Shown here in pieces: positions 1-7,199 of a DNA stretch of 21,520 nt. The notes under the pieces are model-generated. The model saw only the letters and a program-made list of their open reading frames with translations, was not told the origin of the DNA and did not search any database. The DNA is from JBHHXG01 sp046756985 (GTDB lineage Bacteria > Pseudomonadota > Zetaproteobacteria > Mariprofundales > Mariprofundaceae): the NCBI GenBank assembly GCA_046756985.1, contig JBHHXG010000027.1, forward strand, positions 1 through 21,520. The letters are read 5' to 3'. Position numbers and translations under genes: made by a program. The first letter of the stretch is position 1. Every line of letters starts with the position of its first letter.

Positions 1-61
1 CGAATAGCGCAGAATCAATCTCACTTGACATGATTGGCGGTCCAAGCGCACGTTTGCATTT

Positions 62-583
62 GTGAAACGTGCCTTTCTTTATATTATTCTTATGGCTCCA
101 TCTTTGGTCTGTGCCAACGAATGGGTAAGCATACCTGCCGGTGATTTTTTGATGGGTAGCACGTCTGCACAGATCGAGCAGGGATACCGCATCAGTGCCG
201 CATGGTTATCCATAAAGACCGGCCGTACATTGAAGCTACCGACCGGGGCCGAATGGGAAAAGGCCATGCGGGGCACGGAAGGGCGGCTGTATCCCTGGGG
301 TAATCAATATAATTCTGGCAAGTTGAACAATGCCGATGCCGGGCCCTTTGCAACGATGCCGGCAGGCTCGTTTCCCGAAGGTGCCAGCCCATATGGCGTG
401 CTCGACGGGGCGGGGAATGTGTTTGAATGGACACGGACGGACTGGCCCGGCGGTAAAAAAACGGTTAAGGGCGGAAGCTGGGATGACCATGGAGGCATGT
501 GCCGTCCGGCAGCCCGGCATGGACGACCTACCCCTTTAAGGCATATCCTTGTCGGGTTCAGATTAGTGGAGGAGTTTGAATGA
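62..583 (+). CDS. Small exported SUMF1/FGE-fold (formylglycine-generating-enzyme-like) protein, internally shortened
   Basis: This 173-aa protein starts at a GTG; an in-frame stop at 26-28 leaves no other good start. Residues 1-19 look like a Sec signal peptide (cleavage after VCA), so it is probably periplasmic. The remainder has FGE-sulfatase/SUMF1 landmarks: IPAGDFLMGS near the N-terminus, KTGRTLKLPTGAEWEKAMRG, YPWGNQYN, GNVFEWT, KGGSWDD, a following Cys-Arg, and the terminal GFRL. Compared with ordinary family members (about 220-300 aa) the segment between MGS and the WLS-KTGR helix is missing. That segment normally carries the beta strands and the VTNxxYxxF motif. Many family members are not sulfatase activators, and no sulfatase gene is visible here, so the activity is unknown. 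The last four bases overlap the nnrDE start (ATGA). The domain call is secure; the function is not. Confidence 0.7.
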   Translation: MKRAFLYIILMAPSLVCANEWVSIPAGDFLMGSTSAQIEQGYRISAAWLSIKTGRTLKLPTGAEWEKAMRGTEGRLYPWGNQYNSGKLNNADAGPFATMPAGSFPEGASPYGVLDGAGNVFEWTRTDWPGGKKTVKGGSWDDHGGMCRPAARHGRPTPLRHILVGFRLVEEFE

Positions 584-2115
584 ATCACGGCGCCCCGATT
601 ATGACTGCGGCCCAGATGCGCTGGGCAGACCGTCAAACTATTAAGGATGGTATGCCCGGTTCTGCTCTTATGGAGCGTGCCGGGCAGGCGGCAGCAGATG
701 CCGCGCTGCGTTGCGCGCCGGATAGCGGGCGGGTAGTGATTGTGGCCGGCCCCGGTAATAACGGCGGTGATGGTTATGCAGCTGCCAGATTTCTGACGCG
801 ACGGAATGTGTCAGTTACAGTCGTGGCACTTGTCGAGCCCGAGTCGCTGCAGGGAGATGCTGCCGAACACGTTGCGCTTGCGCAGCAGGCGGGGGTGAAA
901 ATTCGTGTTGCGGCAGAGTCGGAAGACGGGAAAATGCTGTCCGACTGGCTGGCACGTGCAGCGATTGTTATGGATGCGATCCTTGGAATAGGGCTTACCC
1001 GGCCTTTGCAGGGGTGGATGAGCGAAGCAGTTGAACGGATCAATATGTCAAATCGCCCTGTGCTGGCCATAGATATTGCCAGCGGTATTGATTCCGATAG
1101 TGGTGAAGTGCTGGGGCAGGCTGTACGGGCCACATGGACATTGCCGGTTGCAGCCTACAAATGGGGGCACCGGCTGCATATGGGCAGGGAATATGCAGGT
1201 GAATTGCTATCGCCAGCCTATATCGGGATTGCAGATACAGTGATTGCACAGGCCCAGGAGAAAGAAAAAAGTGCGGCCAGAAGCGCCCGGATTATCGGAA
1301 AGGCGGATATCGGAACAGCCTTTCCAGCACGTTCACGTAATGCGCACAAAAAAGACTTTGGCCATGTCTGGATTTTTGGCGGTTCAACGGGTTACACCGG
1401 TGCGCCGAGGCTGGCGGCGCTCGGTGCGTTCGCATGTGGTGCGGGGCTGGTCAGTATTGCCTGTCCGGACAACGTTTATCCAATGATTGCTGCATCGAGT
1501 CTGGAGGTGATGGTGCATCCGCAGGATACTGCGCCATGGACGGATGCAGATGCCGTGGTTGCCGGTCCCGGCTGGGGAGGAAAGCAGCAGGATATGTTGT
1601 CAACCCTGTTGGGTGCGGCGATGCCGCTGCTGCTGGATGCCGATATTCTGAATATGATCTCCAATGACAAGACGCTTCAGAAAAAGCTGGCGTATCGGGA
1701 GGGCATGACCGTAATAACGCCGCATCCTGGTGAGGCGGGAAGGCTTCTCGGTAAAGCATCCGGAGACATACAGGCGGATCGTCTGGCGGCAGTTCTGACA
1801 CTGGCTGAGCAGTTTCATGCCTGGGTTGTGCTCAAAGGCGCGGATACGTTAATCGCATCACCACAGGGCAATGTCTGGTTATGCCCGTTTGGATCGGCAA
1901 AGCTCGCCGTGGCCGGCACGGGGGATGTGCTGGCCGGCATGATAGGCGGGCTTCTGGCTCAGGGAAGGGAGCCTGAGGTTGCCGTGCCTGCTGCCGTTGC
2001 CCTGCACGGCCTGGCAGGTGAGCAGGAGGGTTGGCATCTAGCAGGCCAACTTGCTGACAGGGTTAATAACATCATCGAGTCAGAGATGGAAAACCTGTGC
2101 CTGATCTCCGCCTGA
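580..2115 (+). CDS. nnr: Bifunctional NAD(P)H-hydrate epimerase / ADP-dependent NAD(P)H-hydrate dehydratase
   Basis: The 511-aa protein repairs hydrated NADH and NADPH in the cytoplasm: the N-terminal domain epimerises the R and S hydrates and the C-terminal domain dehydrates the S form using ADP. The epimerase (YjeF_N) domain spans about residues 8-220, with AGPGNNGGDGYAAARF, DAILGIGL and the DIASGIDSDSG loop. The kinase-like dehydratase domain spans about 245-505, with KKDFGHVWIFGGSTGYTGA, VAGPGWG, LLLDADILN, TPHPGEAGRLLG, VVLKGADT and the anion-hole motif GTGDVLAGMIGGLLAQG. Length matches the fused E. coli protein (about 515 aa). The start at 580 overlaps the upstream stop and is preceded by GGAGGAG; the ATG at 601 is a possible alternative. 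It is likely translated by coupling with the SUMF1-like gene. Both domains look intact. Confidence 0.93.
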   Translation: MNHGAPIMTAAQMRWADRQTIKDGMPGSALMERAGQAAADAALRCAPDSGRVVIVAGPGNNGGDGYAAARFLTRRNVSVTVVALVEPESLQGDAAEHVALAQQAGVKIRVAAESEDGKMLSDWLARAAIVMDAILGIGLTRPLQGWMSEAVERINMSNRPVLAIDIASGIDSDSGEVLGQAVRATWTLPVAAYKWGHRLHMGREYAGELLSPAYIGIADTVIAQAQEKEKSAARSARIIGKADIGTAFPARSRNAHKKDFGHVWIFGGSTGYTGAPRLAALGAFACGAGLVSIACPDNVYPMIAASSLEVMVHPQDTAPWTDADAVVAGPGWGGKQQDMLSTLLGAAMPLLLDADILNMISNDKTLQKKLAYREGMTVITPHPGEAGRLLGKASGDIQADRLAAVLTLAEQFHAWVVLKGADTLIASPQGNVWLCPFGSAKLAVAGTGDVLAGMIGGLLAQGREPEVAVPAAVALHGLAGEQEGWHLAGQLADRVNNIIESEMENLCLISA

Positions 2116-2131
2116 TCTATATCGGAGAGAC

Positions 2132-2160
2132 TTCCAACAGCATGCCGTTGGTGTTATAAG
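2132..2160 (+). promoter_or_regulatory. Candidate sdh promoter overlapping a dyad
   Basis: A -10-like TATAAG lies at 2155-2160 with a weak -35 (TTCCAA, 2132-2137) at 17 bp. An 18-bp near-palindrome, CCAACAGCATGCCGTTGG (2134-2151, one mismatched pair), fills the space between them and could be an operator. The predicted start point would fall next to the sdhC ATG at 2168, which has no clear Shine-Dalgarno sequence. This is sequence pattern only. Confidence 0.3.
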
Positions 2161-2167
2161 ATTGCCT

Positions 2168-2563
2168 ATGTCCGAGGATCGTCCCATCAAGCAATTTTCA
2201 CGCCCATTATCTCCGAGGATTTCCATTTACCGCCTGCACCCGGAAACGCTAGCCAGCGGTGCGCATCGCCTGAGTGGCGTGGTGCTGATCCTGTTTGTGC
2301 CTTTCTACCTGTGGATGCTGTACGGCATGACCGGTAGCCCTGAAGATTTTCAGGATAGCCTTGCGATGATGCATACATCGTTGGGAAGAATCGCACTGTG
2401 GACGGCAGGCACAGCGTTCATTTATCACTTTTTCAGCGGCATCCGCATGCTGTGCCTTGACGCAGGCTGGGGGGAGTCACGCAGCATGATGCGCCTCTCC
2501 TCGCAGATCATGCTTGGCGTGGCTGCTGTGACAGCCGTCATACTCGGGGTAGCGCTGTGGTAG
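2168..2563 (+). CDS. sdhC: Succinate dehydrogenase cytochrome b556 subunit SdhC
   Basis: The 131-aa membrane subunit of complex II helps bind haem b and ubiquinone and anchors SdhAB. The family signature RPLSPRISIYR (residues 12-22) is followed by S30..HRLSG and three hydrophobic helices at about 35-54, 73-92 and 111-131. His87 in YHFFSGIR is the expected haem b ligand, equivalent to His84 of E. coli SdhC. The second His of the common GIRH motif is Met94 here. The ATG at 2168 was chosen over an in-frame TTG at 2162 because the family start aligns with either and ATG is the stronger codon; no clear ribosome-binding site is seen. The 3' end overlaps sdhD by 7 bp. This is the first gene of sdhCDABE. 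Confidence 0.92.
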   Translation: MSEDRPIKQFSRPLSPRISIYRLHPETLASGAHRLSGVVLILFVPFYLWMLYGMTGSPEDFQDSLAMMHTSLGRIALWTAGTAFIYHFFSGIRMLCLDAGWGESRSMMRLSSQIMLGVAAVTAVILGVALW

Positions 2564-2916
2564 GGCGCAAGGATCTTGGTTCATCCCACAGCGGACTGGA
2601 CGAGTGGCATTGGCAACGGCTTTCGGCCGTCGTGCTCCTGTTCCTCTTGCCGCTCCCCTTTTTCCTGCTTTGGGGTGTTTACGCAGGCCATCTGGATCAG
2701 TTAGGAATGCTCGATATCCTCGATCATCCTGTATCCAGGTTGTTACATACTGTTCTGATTCTGGGACTGATTATCCATGCCTATTTAGGGTTGAAGGTGA
2801 TCATCGAAGACTATATTCATGTTTCGCTGCGTGTGCCATTGATGGGAGCTTTTCTGGTGGCGGTGTTTACATTTGGTTGGTGGTGGCTTGCTCTGATCTG
2901 GGCCTGGGGTCACTGA
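2557..2916 (+). CDS. sdhD: Succinate dehydrogenase membrane anchor subunit SdhD
   Basis: This 119-aa hydrophobic protein is the second membrane anchor of complex II. It shows W17-H-W-Q-R-L-S near the N-terminus, the quinone-site side of the family, and three predicted helices at about 22-42, 62-84 and 94-117. The motif HTVLILGLIIHAYLGLKVII is followed by E84-D85-Y86. His74 matches the haem b ligand (His71 in E. coli) and D85-Y86 matches the conserved Asp-Tyr pair next to the quinone pocket. It starts at GTG 2557, inside the end of sdhC (stop 2561-2563), implying coupled translation of the two anchors in equal amounts. sdhA follows after 25 bp. Confidence 0.92.
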   Translation: MVGRKDLGSSHSGLDEWHWQRLSAVVLLFLLPLPFFLLWGVYAGHLDQLGMLDILDHPVSRLLHTVLILGLIIHAYLGLKVIIEDYIHVSLRVPLMGAFLVAVFTFGWWWLALIWAWGH

Positions 2917-2941
2917 TGTTTAAGCTGCTAGGAGCAAGCTG

Positions 2942-4747
2942 ATGGCTTATCTGTCCACCGACAAGGTTACGCACCATTTTCATGACGTTGTTATCATCGG
3001 CGCGGGTGGGGCGGGTTTGCGCTGCGCCCTGCAGCTTGCAGACGCCCGTTATCGCACAGCTGTCATCAGCAAGGTATTGCCAACGCGTTCACATACGGTG
3101 GCAGCTCAGGGAGGCATCAATGCCTCATTGGGCAATGTGGTGCCGGATCACTGGCACTGGCATATGTATGACACAGTTAAGGGTTCGGATTATCTGGGCG
3201 ATCAGGATGCAATCGAATATCTGTGCCGTGCGGCGCCTCAATTGGTTCGTGAGCTGGAGCATCAGGGCGTACCGTTTTCCAGGCTGGATAATGGCACAAT
3301 CTATCAACGTCCCTTTGGCGGTCAGTCACAGGAATTTGGCAAGGGTGGACAAGCTTCTCGCACCTGCGCTGCTGCAGACCGGACCGGGCATGCGATATTG
3401 CATACGATGTATCAACAGAATCTCCGTGCCGGAACGCACTTTTACGAAGAATTTTTTGCTCTTGATCTGATTACCGATGATGCGGGGTGTCAAGGTGTTC
3501 TGGCATGGGATGTTGCAGCCGGCTGTTATCACCTGTTTCAGGCCAAGGCCGTGATCCTGGCGACTGGCGGGGCCGGGCGCATATTTCAAACGACAACCAA
3601 TGCCCATATCTGTACTGGCGACGGCGGGGCGCTGGTGCTTGATGCAGGCCTGCCGGTTGAGGACATGGAGTTTTTCCAGTTTCATCCGACTGGTATCGCT
3701 GGCGTAGGTCCGTTGATCACCGAAGGGGTGCGCGGCGAAGGTGGTTATCTGGTCAATGCGGATGGCGAGCGTTTTATGGAACGCTATGCGCCGACCGCGA
3801 AAGATCTGGCCAGTCGGGATGTTGTTTCACGCGCTATCGCCATCGAAATCCGCGAAGGCCGTGGCTGTGGACCGGATAAGAACTATGTGTTGCTGAAACT
3901 CGACCATCTTGGTGAAGAATTGATCATGAAACGTCTGCCAAACATCCACGAGTTGGCACTGCGTTTCGCCAATGTGGACTGTACCAGGGAGCCGATACCG
4001 GTGCAGCCAACAGCGCATTACACGATGGGCGGTATCCCCACCAACCGCTTTGGCGAGGTGGTTTATCCACAGGGTAAGGATAAGGAAGCCGTCATGCCTG
4101 GGTTGTATGCAATCGGTGAAGCGGCATGTGTGTCCGTGCATGGCGCCAATCGTCTGGGTGGAAATTCACTTCTGGAGATTGTTGTTTTCGGACGCAGCTG
4201 TGGTAATCGGATCATGAAACGCCTGAAGGAGCATCGCTATCACCCAAAGCTCGATCTCGACTGCTGGAGAGCGGGTGTTGATCGTGTTGAGCGCTGGCTG
4301 GCCAGTGCAGAAAGCAGCAGGAAAGGTGCAAAGCGTATTGCCGAAATCCGGGACGAGATGCAGGCGGTCATGCAGAAACATTTCAGTGTTTATCGGACCG
4401 AGGATGTCATGCAGGCGGGCGTGAACCGTCTCGCGGAGCTGAAAAACGAGATGGCGGATGCCTGTATCGAAGATAAGAATCGCATTTTCAATACCGAATT
4501 AATCGAGGCTCTGGAGCTCGAGAACCTGATGGCGCTGGGCTGTGTTACAGCTGCTGGCGCATTGGCGCGCACCGAATCGCGAGGGGCGCATGCCAGGGAA
4601 GATTATCCGGATCGTGATGATGGAAAATGGCTGAAGCACACACTGGCCAGCATTGATGATAACGGCAGTGTACAGCTTGATGACAAACCTGTTCGGGTCA
4701 AACCTATGACGCTGGAGTCTTTCCCACCGCAGAAACGGGTCTACTGA
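2942..4747 (+). CDS. sdhA: Succinate dehydrogenase flavoprotein subunit SdhA
   Basis: The 601-aa catalytic subunit oxidises succinate to fumarate on the cytoplasmic face of the membrane. The FAD dinucleotide-binding motif GAGGAG is at 20-25. His51 in RSHTVAAQGGI is the expected site of covalent 8-alpha-histidyl FAD. Substrate-site residues are His248 (QFHPTG), the TEGVRGEGG loop at 260-268, Arg292 in LASRD (the proton-shuttle arginine), His359 (HYTMGG) and Arg404 (GANRLGGNS). The C-terminal domain ends with the usual ESRGAHAREDYPDRDD segment. Length and all key residues are typical. AGGAG sits about 7 bases before the ATG. The stop is one base from the sdhB start. The covalent-FAD histidine fits the presence of sdhE downstream. 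Confidence 0.98.
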   Translation: MAYLSTDKVTHHFHDVVIIGAGGAGLRCALQLADARYRTAVISKVLPTRSHTVAAQGGINASLGNVVPDHWHWHMYDTVKGSDYLGDQDAIEYLCRAAPQLVRELEHQGVPFSRLDNGTIYQRPFGGQSQEFGKGGQASRTCAAADRTGHAILHTMYQQNLRAGTHFYEEFFALDLITDDAGCQGVLAWDVAAGCYHLFQAKAVILATGGAGRIFQTTTNAHICTGDGGALVLDAGLPVEDMEFFQFHPTGIAGVGPLITEGVRGEGGYLVNADGERFMERYAPTAKDLASRDVVSRAIAIEIREGRGCGPDKNYVLLKLDHLGEELIMKRLPNIHELALRFANVDCTREPIPVQPTAHYTMGGIPTNRFGEVVYPQGKDKEAVMPGLYAIGEAACVSVHGANRLGGNSLLEIVVFGRSCGNRIMKRLKEHRYHPKLDLDCWRAGVDRVERWLASAESSRKGAKRIAEIRDEMQAVMQKHFSVYRTEDVMQAGVNRLAELKNEMADACIEDKNRIFNTELIEALELENLMALGCVTAAGALARTESRGAHAREDYPDRDDGKWLKHTLASIDDNGSVQLDDKPVRVKPMTLESFPPQKRVY

Positions 4748-4748
4748 T

Positions 4749-5459
4749 ATGGCCGATACGATACGACTCAACATCTACCGCTATGATCCGGAAACGGACG
4801 CTGAACCATTCATGCAGACGTTTGAGGTGCCGGTTTTCAAGCCCGGCATGAAGCTGCTGGATGCGCTTAACCACATCAAATGGCACATGGACGGAACGCT
4901 GACATTCCGCCGTTCCTGCGGCGAAGGGATATGTGGTTCCGATGGCGTAAACATCAATGGCGTTAATGGGCTGGCCTGTATTACACCAGTGGCCGGCTTA
5001 AGGCAGCCGATCACCGTGCGCCCACTTCCAAGCATGGAGGTAATTCGTGACCTTGTAGTGGATATGCAACATTTTTTTGATCAGTACCGTTCGATCAGAC
5101 CATGGCTGCAGACAGTGACACCGACGCCAGAACATGAACGGCTGCAAACACCTGCTGAGCGCGCGGAACTGGATGGTACCTATGAGTGTGTTTTGTGCGC
5201 CTGTTGTACCACATCCTGCCCATCCTGGTGGTGGAACGGCGATCGTTTTCTGGGTCCGGCATCTCTTCTGCAGGCCTCCCGATGGATTGCTGATTCACGT
5301 GACGAGGCTACCGGCGAACGCCTGGACCAGCTCGAAGATACATACAGGCTTTTCCGTTGCCACCAGATCATGAACTGCATGGAGGCATGCCCCAAAGAAC
5401 TGAATCCAACAGCAGCTATCGGTCGCATCAAGCGCATGCTTTTGGTCAGAAAATCCTGA
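4749..5459 (+). CDS. sdhB: Succinate dehydrogenase iron-sulfur subunit SdhB
   Basis: The 236-aa protein carries electrons from SdhA FAD to quinone through three iron-sulfur clusters. The [2Fe-2S] ligands lie in SCGEGICGSDG...GLAC (Cys57, Cys62, Asp65, Cys77); an Asp at the third position is also seen in E. coli SdhB. The C-terminal ferredoxin-like domain contains CVLCACCTTSCPSWWW (Cys147, Cys150, Cys153, Cys157) and CHQIMNCMEACPKELNP (Cys204, Cys210, Cys214), serving the [4Fe-4S] and [3Fe-4S] clusters. The order and spacing are those of true succinate dehydrogenases. It begins two bases after the last base of the sdhA stop, so expression is probably coupled. sdhE follows 19 bp downstream. Confidence 0.97.
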   Translation: MADTIRLNIYRYDPETDAEPFMQTFEVPVFKPGMKLLDALNHIKWHMDGTLTFRRSCGEGICGSDGVNINGVNGLACITPVAGLRQPITVRPLPSMEVIRDLVVDMQHFFDQYRSIRPWLQTVTPTPEHERLQTPAERAELDGTYECVLCACCTTSCPSWWWNGDRFLGPASLLQASRWIADSRDEATGERLDQLEDTYRLFRCHQIMNCMEACPKELNPTAAIGRIKRMLLVRKS

Positions 5460-5478
5460 CGACGAGAGCCTGTTGGCC

Positions 5479-5709
5479 ATGGCTGGATACAGCAATAACC
5501 TGCGCTGCATGCATTACCGGCTTAAACGACAGGGCATGCTCGAACTGGATGCATGGCTGGCGCCGCTGGAGCAGGCGATTGAACTGAATGATCCACAGGT
5601 CCTTGCAGCTGTTGACAGGCTATTGGTATGTGAAGTGCCAGAATTACTGGCCATGATGCATGGGGACAAACCTCTGCCGGAGACCCTGCATCCGTGGTTG
5701 TCATGCTGA
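5479..5709 (+). CDS. sdhE: SdhE-type FAD assembly factor with a variant QGxxE motif
   Basis: This 76-aa protein resembles SdhE/SDHAF2, which binds SdhA and promotes covalent flavinylation. Recognition rests on R14-L-K-R-Q-G-M-L-E-L-D24, matching the family core CRRGMLELD, on CEVPELLAMM (compare CDDPDLFNWL in E. coli), and on its position directly after sdhCDAB. The hallmark RGxxE motif reads QGMLE here (Gln18, Gly19, Glu22): the Arg is replaced while the preceding basic residue and the Gly and Glu remain. The ATG at 5479 is preferred over a TTG at 5473. The stop TGA shares its A with the next gene's ATG (TGATG). Family assignment is firm; whether the variant is fully active is unknown. Confidence 0.85.
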   Translation: MAGYSNNLRCMHYRLKRQGMLELDAWLAPLEQAIELNDPQVLAAVDRLLVCEVPELLAMMHGDKPLPETLHPWLSC

Positions 5710-6446
5710 TGCGACCAATATCTGCGCTTATATCCATGATGATGGCTGTGTTTATAGCTGCATGCGCCACTCAATCCCTGTCCAAAGCGAGCCAGCAGCC
5801 ATTATTGGTGTTTGAGCCTGCGAAGGTGCATATGGGTACGGTGATGGAAGGCAAGGAGGCCGCAACCTTTTTACAGCTACGGAACTCCGGAGACCAGATC
5901 GTACATATTGCTCGTGTCGAGACATCCTGTGGCTGTACTGTCGCTAAGCCGGAACAGAACAGTTTACCGCCTGGAGCTTTTACGCGTCTGAAAGTGCAGG
6001 TAGATACCTTTGCCAAACAGGCCGGCGTGAAGAAATGGATACGTGTTACCGACCACGAAGGTCGCATAACAACAGCCTGGCTGACGCTGGATGTTCGTCC
6101 CAATCCCCATCTGAAAGGTGCCTCACGCAGCCTGTTCGATGCGCCTTGCGCATCCTGTCACGCCCTGCCTGCCAAAGGAAAGCGTAGCGGAGAATCAATT
6201 TATACAGCTGTTTGTGCCATGTGTCATGGACAAGAAGCGCAAGGTGCCTATGCACCTGCGCTGACCGGCTGGAAAGATGGTGAAGTACTATCAGAGATCA
6301 TTAGCCACGGCACAGGCACACGGCATATGCCGGGCTTTTCTGAGGAAGTAGGGGGGCCGCTTTCCACGGAACAAATCCGCACACTTCGCCAATGGTTAAT
6401 ATCGCTGGACGAGACTGAACATGAAGGGTATAAATCCGTGCCATGA
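5709..6446 (+). CDS. Predicted lipoprotein: DUF1573 domain fused to a c-type cytochrome segment with two CxxCH motifs
   Basis: The 245-aa protein begins with a lipoprotein signal (basic M-R, hydrophobic run, lipobox I16-A-A-C19), placing it in a membrane facing the periplasm. Residues about 33-132 form a DUF1573 (Ig-like) domain with the family hallmark SCGCTV (Cys74, Cys76). Residues about 140-235 are cytochrome-like: CASCH at 147-151, then YTAVCAMCHGQEAQG with CAMCH at 169-173, PALTG, and a likely axial Met207 in TRHMPGF. Only 17 residues separate the two haem-binding motifs, too few for a full cytochrome fold around the first. It may hold one haem plus a second in an unusual site. The start follows the TGATG overlap with sdhE; ATG 5703 is an alternative. 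Its end overlaps rpe (ATGA). The partner is unknown; location suggests a role near complexes II and III. Confidence 0.75.
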   Translation: MRPISALISMMMAVFIAACATQSLSKASQQPLLVFEPAKVHMGTVMEGKEAATFLQLRNSGDQIVHIARVETSCGCTVAKPEQNSLPPGAFTRLKVQVDTFAKQAGVKKWIRVTDHEGRITTAWLTLDVRPNPHLKGASRSLFDAPCASCHALPAKGKRSGESIYTAVCAMCHGQEAQGAYAPALTGWKDGEVLSEIISHGTGTRHMPGFSEEVGGPLSTEQIRTLRQWLISLDETEHEGYKSVP

Positions 6447-7108
6447 AAAAAGTCATTATTGCCCCATCTATTTTATCTGCTGATTTTGCCAACCTAGAGA
6501 AAGAAATACGCGCCATCGACGAAGGTGGTTGTGACTGGGTTCACTTTGATGTTATGGATGGCTCGTTTGTTCCGCCGATTACCATCGGTGATGGCATCTG
6601 TGCAGCCATTCGTCCCCATACGGACAAGCCCATCGACGTACATCTGATGGTCAACCATCCGGATACACAGGTCGAGGCCTTTGCCAAGGCCGGCGCTGAT
6701 ATTATTACTGTTCATCAGGAGGCTTGCATTCATCTGGAGCGTACGCTGCAACTGATACGATCACTGGGTAAAAAAGCAGGTGTCAGTCTGAATCCGGCCA
6801 CACCTGTATCAACCATCCAGCATGTGATGCATTGCGTGGACCTGGTATTGCTGATGAGCGTGAATCCGGGCTATGGCGGGCAGTCTTACATTCATGCTGT
6901 CACCGATAAAATCCGTGAGGCGCGCCAGATGCTGGATGATGCGGGCTCTGACGCATGGCTTGAAGTGGATGGTGGCGTGAATACGGCTACGATGGCGGAA
7001 GTTGCCGGGGCCGGGGCCGACGCCTTTGTTGCCGGTTCAGCGGTGTATAACACACCGGACTATGCCGAGGCGATGCGCGAATTGCGGGCGCTGGCTGAGA
7101 ACGCCTGA
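6443..7108 (+). CDS. rpe: Ribulose-phosphate 3-epimerase
   Basis: The 221-aa cytoplasmic enzyme interconverts D-ribulose 5-phosphate and D-xylulose 5-phosphate in the pentose phosphate pathway, or the Calvin cycle if present. The TIM-barrel signatures are all here: IAPSILSADF (6-15), HFDVMDGSFVPPITIG (34-49, metal-binding His34 and Asp36), DVHLMV (65-70, His67), MSVNPGYGGQ, and EVDGGVNT with the second catalytic Asp followed by the phosphate-binding GADAFVAGSAVY. Length is standard. The ATG overlaps the stop of the upstream lipoprotein gene (ATGA), so it is likely cotranscribed with it. Nothing in the window shows which pathway it serves; no other Calvin-cycle or pentose-phosphate gene is present. 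Confidence 0.97.
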   Translation: MKKVIIAPSILSADFANLEKEIRAIDEGGCDWVHFDVMDGSFVPPITIGDGICAAIRPHTDKPIDVHLMVNHPDTQVEAFAKAGADIITVHQEACIHLERTLQLIRSLGKKAGVSLNPATPVSTIQHVMHCVDLVLLMSVNPGYGGQSYIHAVTDKIREARQMLDDAGSDAWLEVDGGVNTATMAEVAGAGADAFVAGSAVYNTPDYAEAMRELRALAENA

Positions 7109-7123
7109 TTACATTTGCTTGTC

Positions 7124-7152
7124 TTGACGCAGAATGTCGGGGCTGGTAGCCA
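7124..7152 (+). promoter_or_regulatory. Weak candidate pet promoter
   Basis: TTGACG (7124-7129) is followed 17 bp later by TAGCCA (7147-7152) with an extended TG one base upstream. The -35 is good, the -10 poor. A small dyad AGCCA-TCG-TGGCT (7148-7160) overlaps the -10 and could be an operator. No terminator separates rpe from the pet genes, so readthrough is equally possible. Confidence 0.25.
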
Positions 7153-7199
7153 TCGTGGCTTGTTATTAGTCGGCAATGACACTTTCGGAGGGGAGAATC

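Noticed and set aside
25..60. TTGACA at 25-30 as a promoter, or a sigma54-type site near 35-58
   Set aside because: No acceptable -10 lies at 16-18 bp (only GCACGT-like bases), and the sigma54 GG/GC pair lacks the flanking bases expected. Nothing firm can be said of 1-61.
774..1133. Long open frames on the minus strand (this and similar ones at 3326-3685, 13512-13907, 14029-14604, 15800-16351, 20866-21393)
   Set aside because: They lie opposite well-identified genes, have no recognisable motifs, and are expected from the codon bias of the + strand.
7148..7160. Dyad AGCCA-TCG-TGGCT as a terminator after rpe
   Set aside because: Only 5 bp per arm and no following T run. At most it could be an operator near the weak pet promoter.
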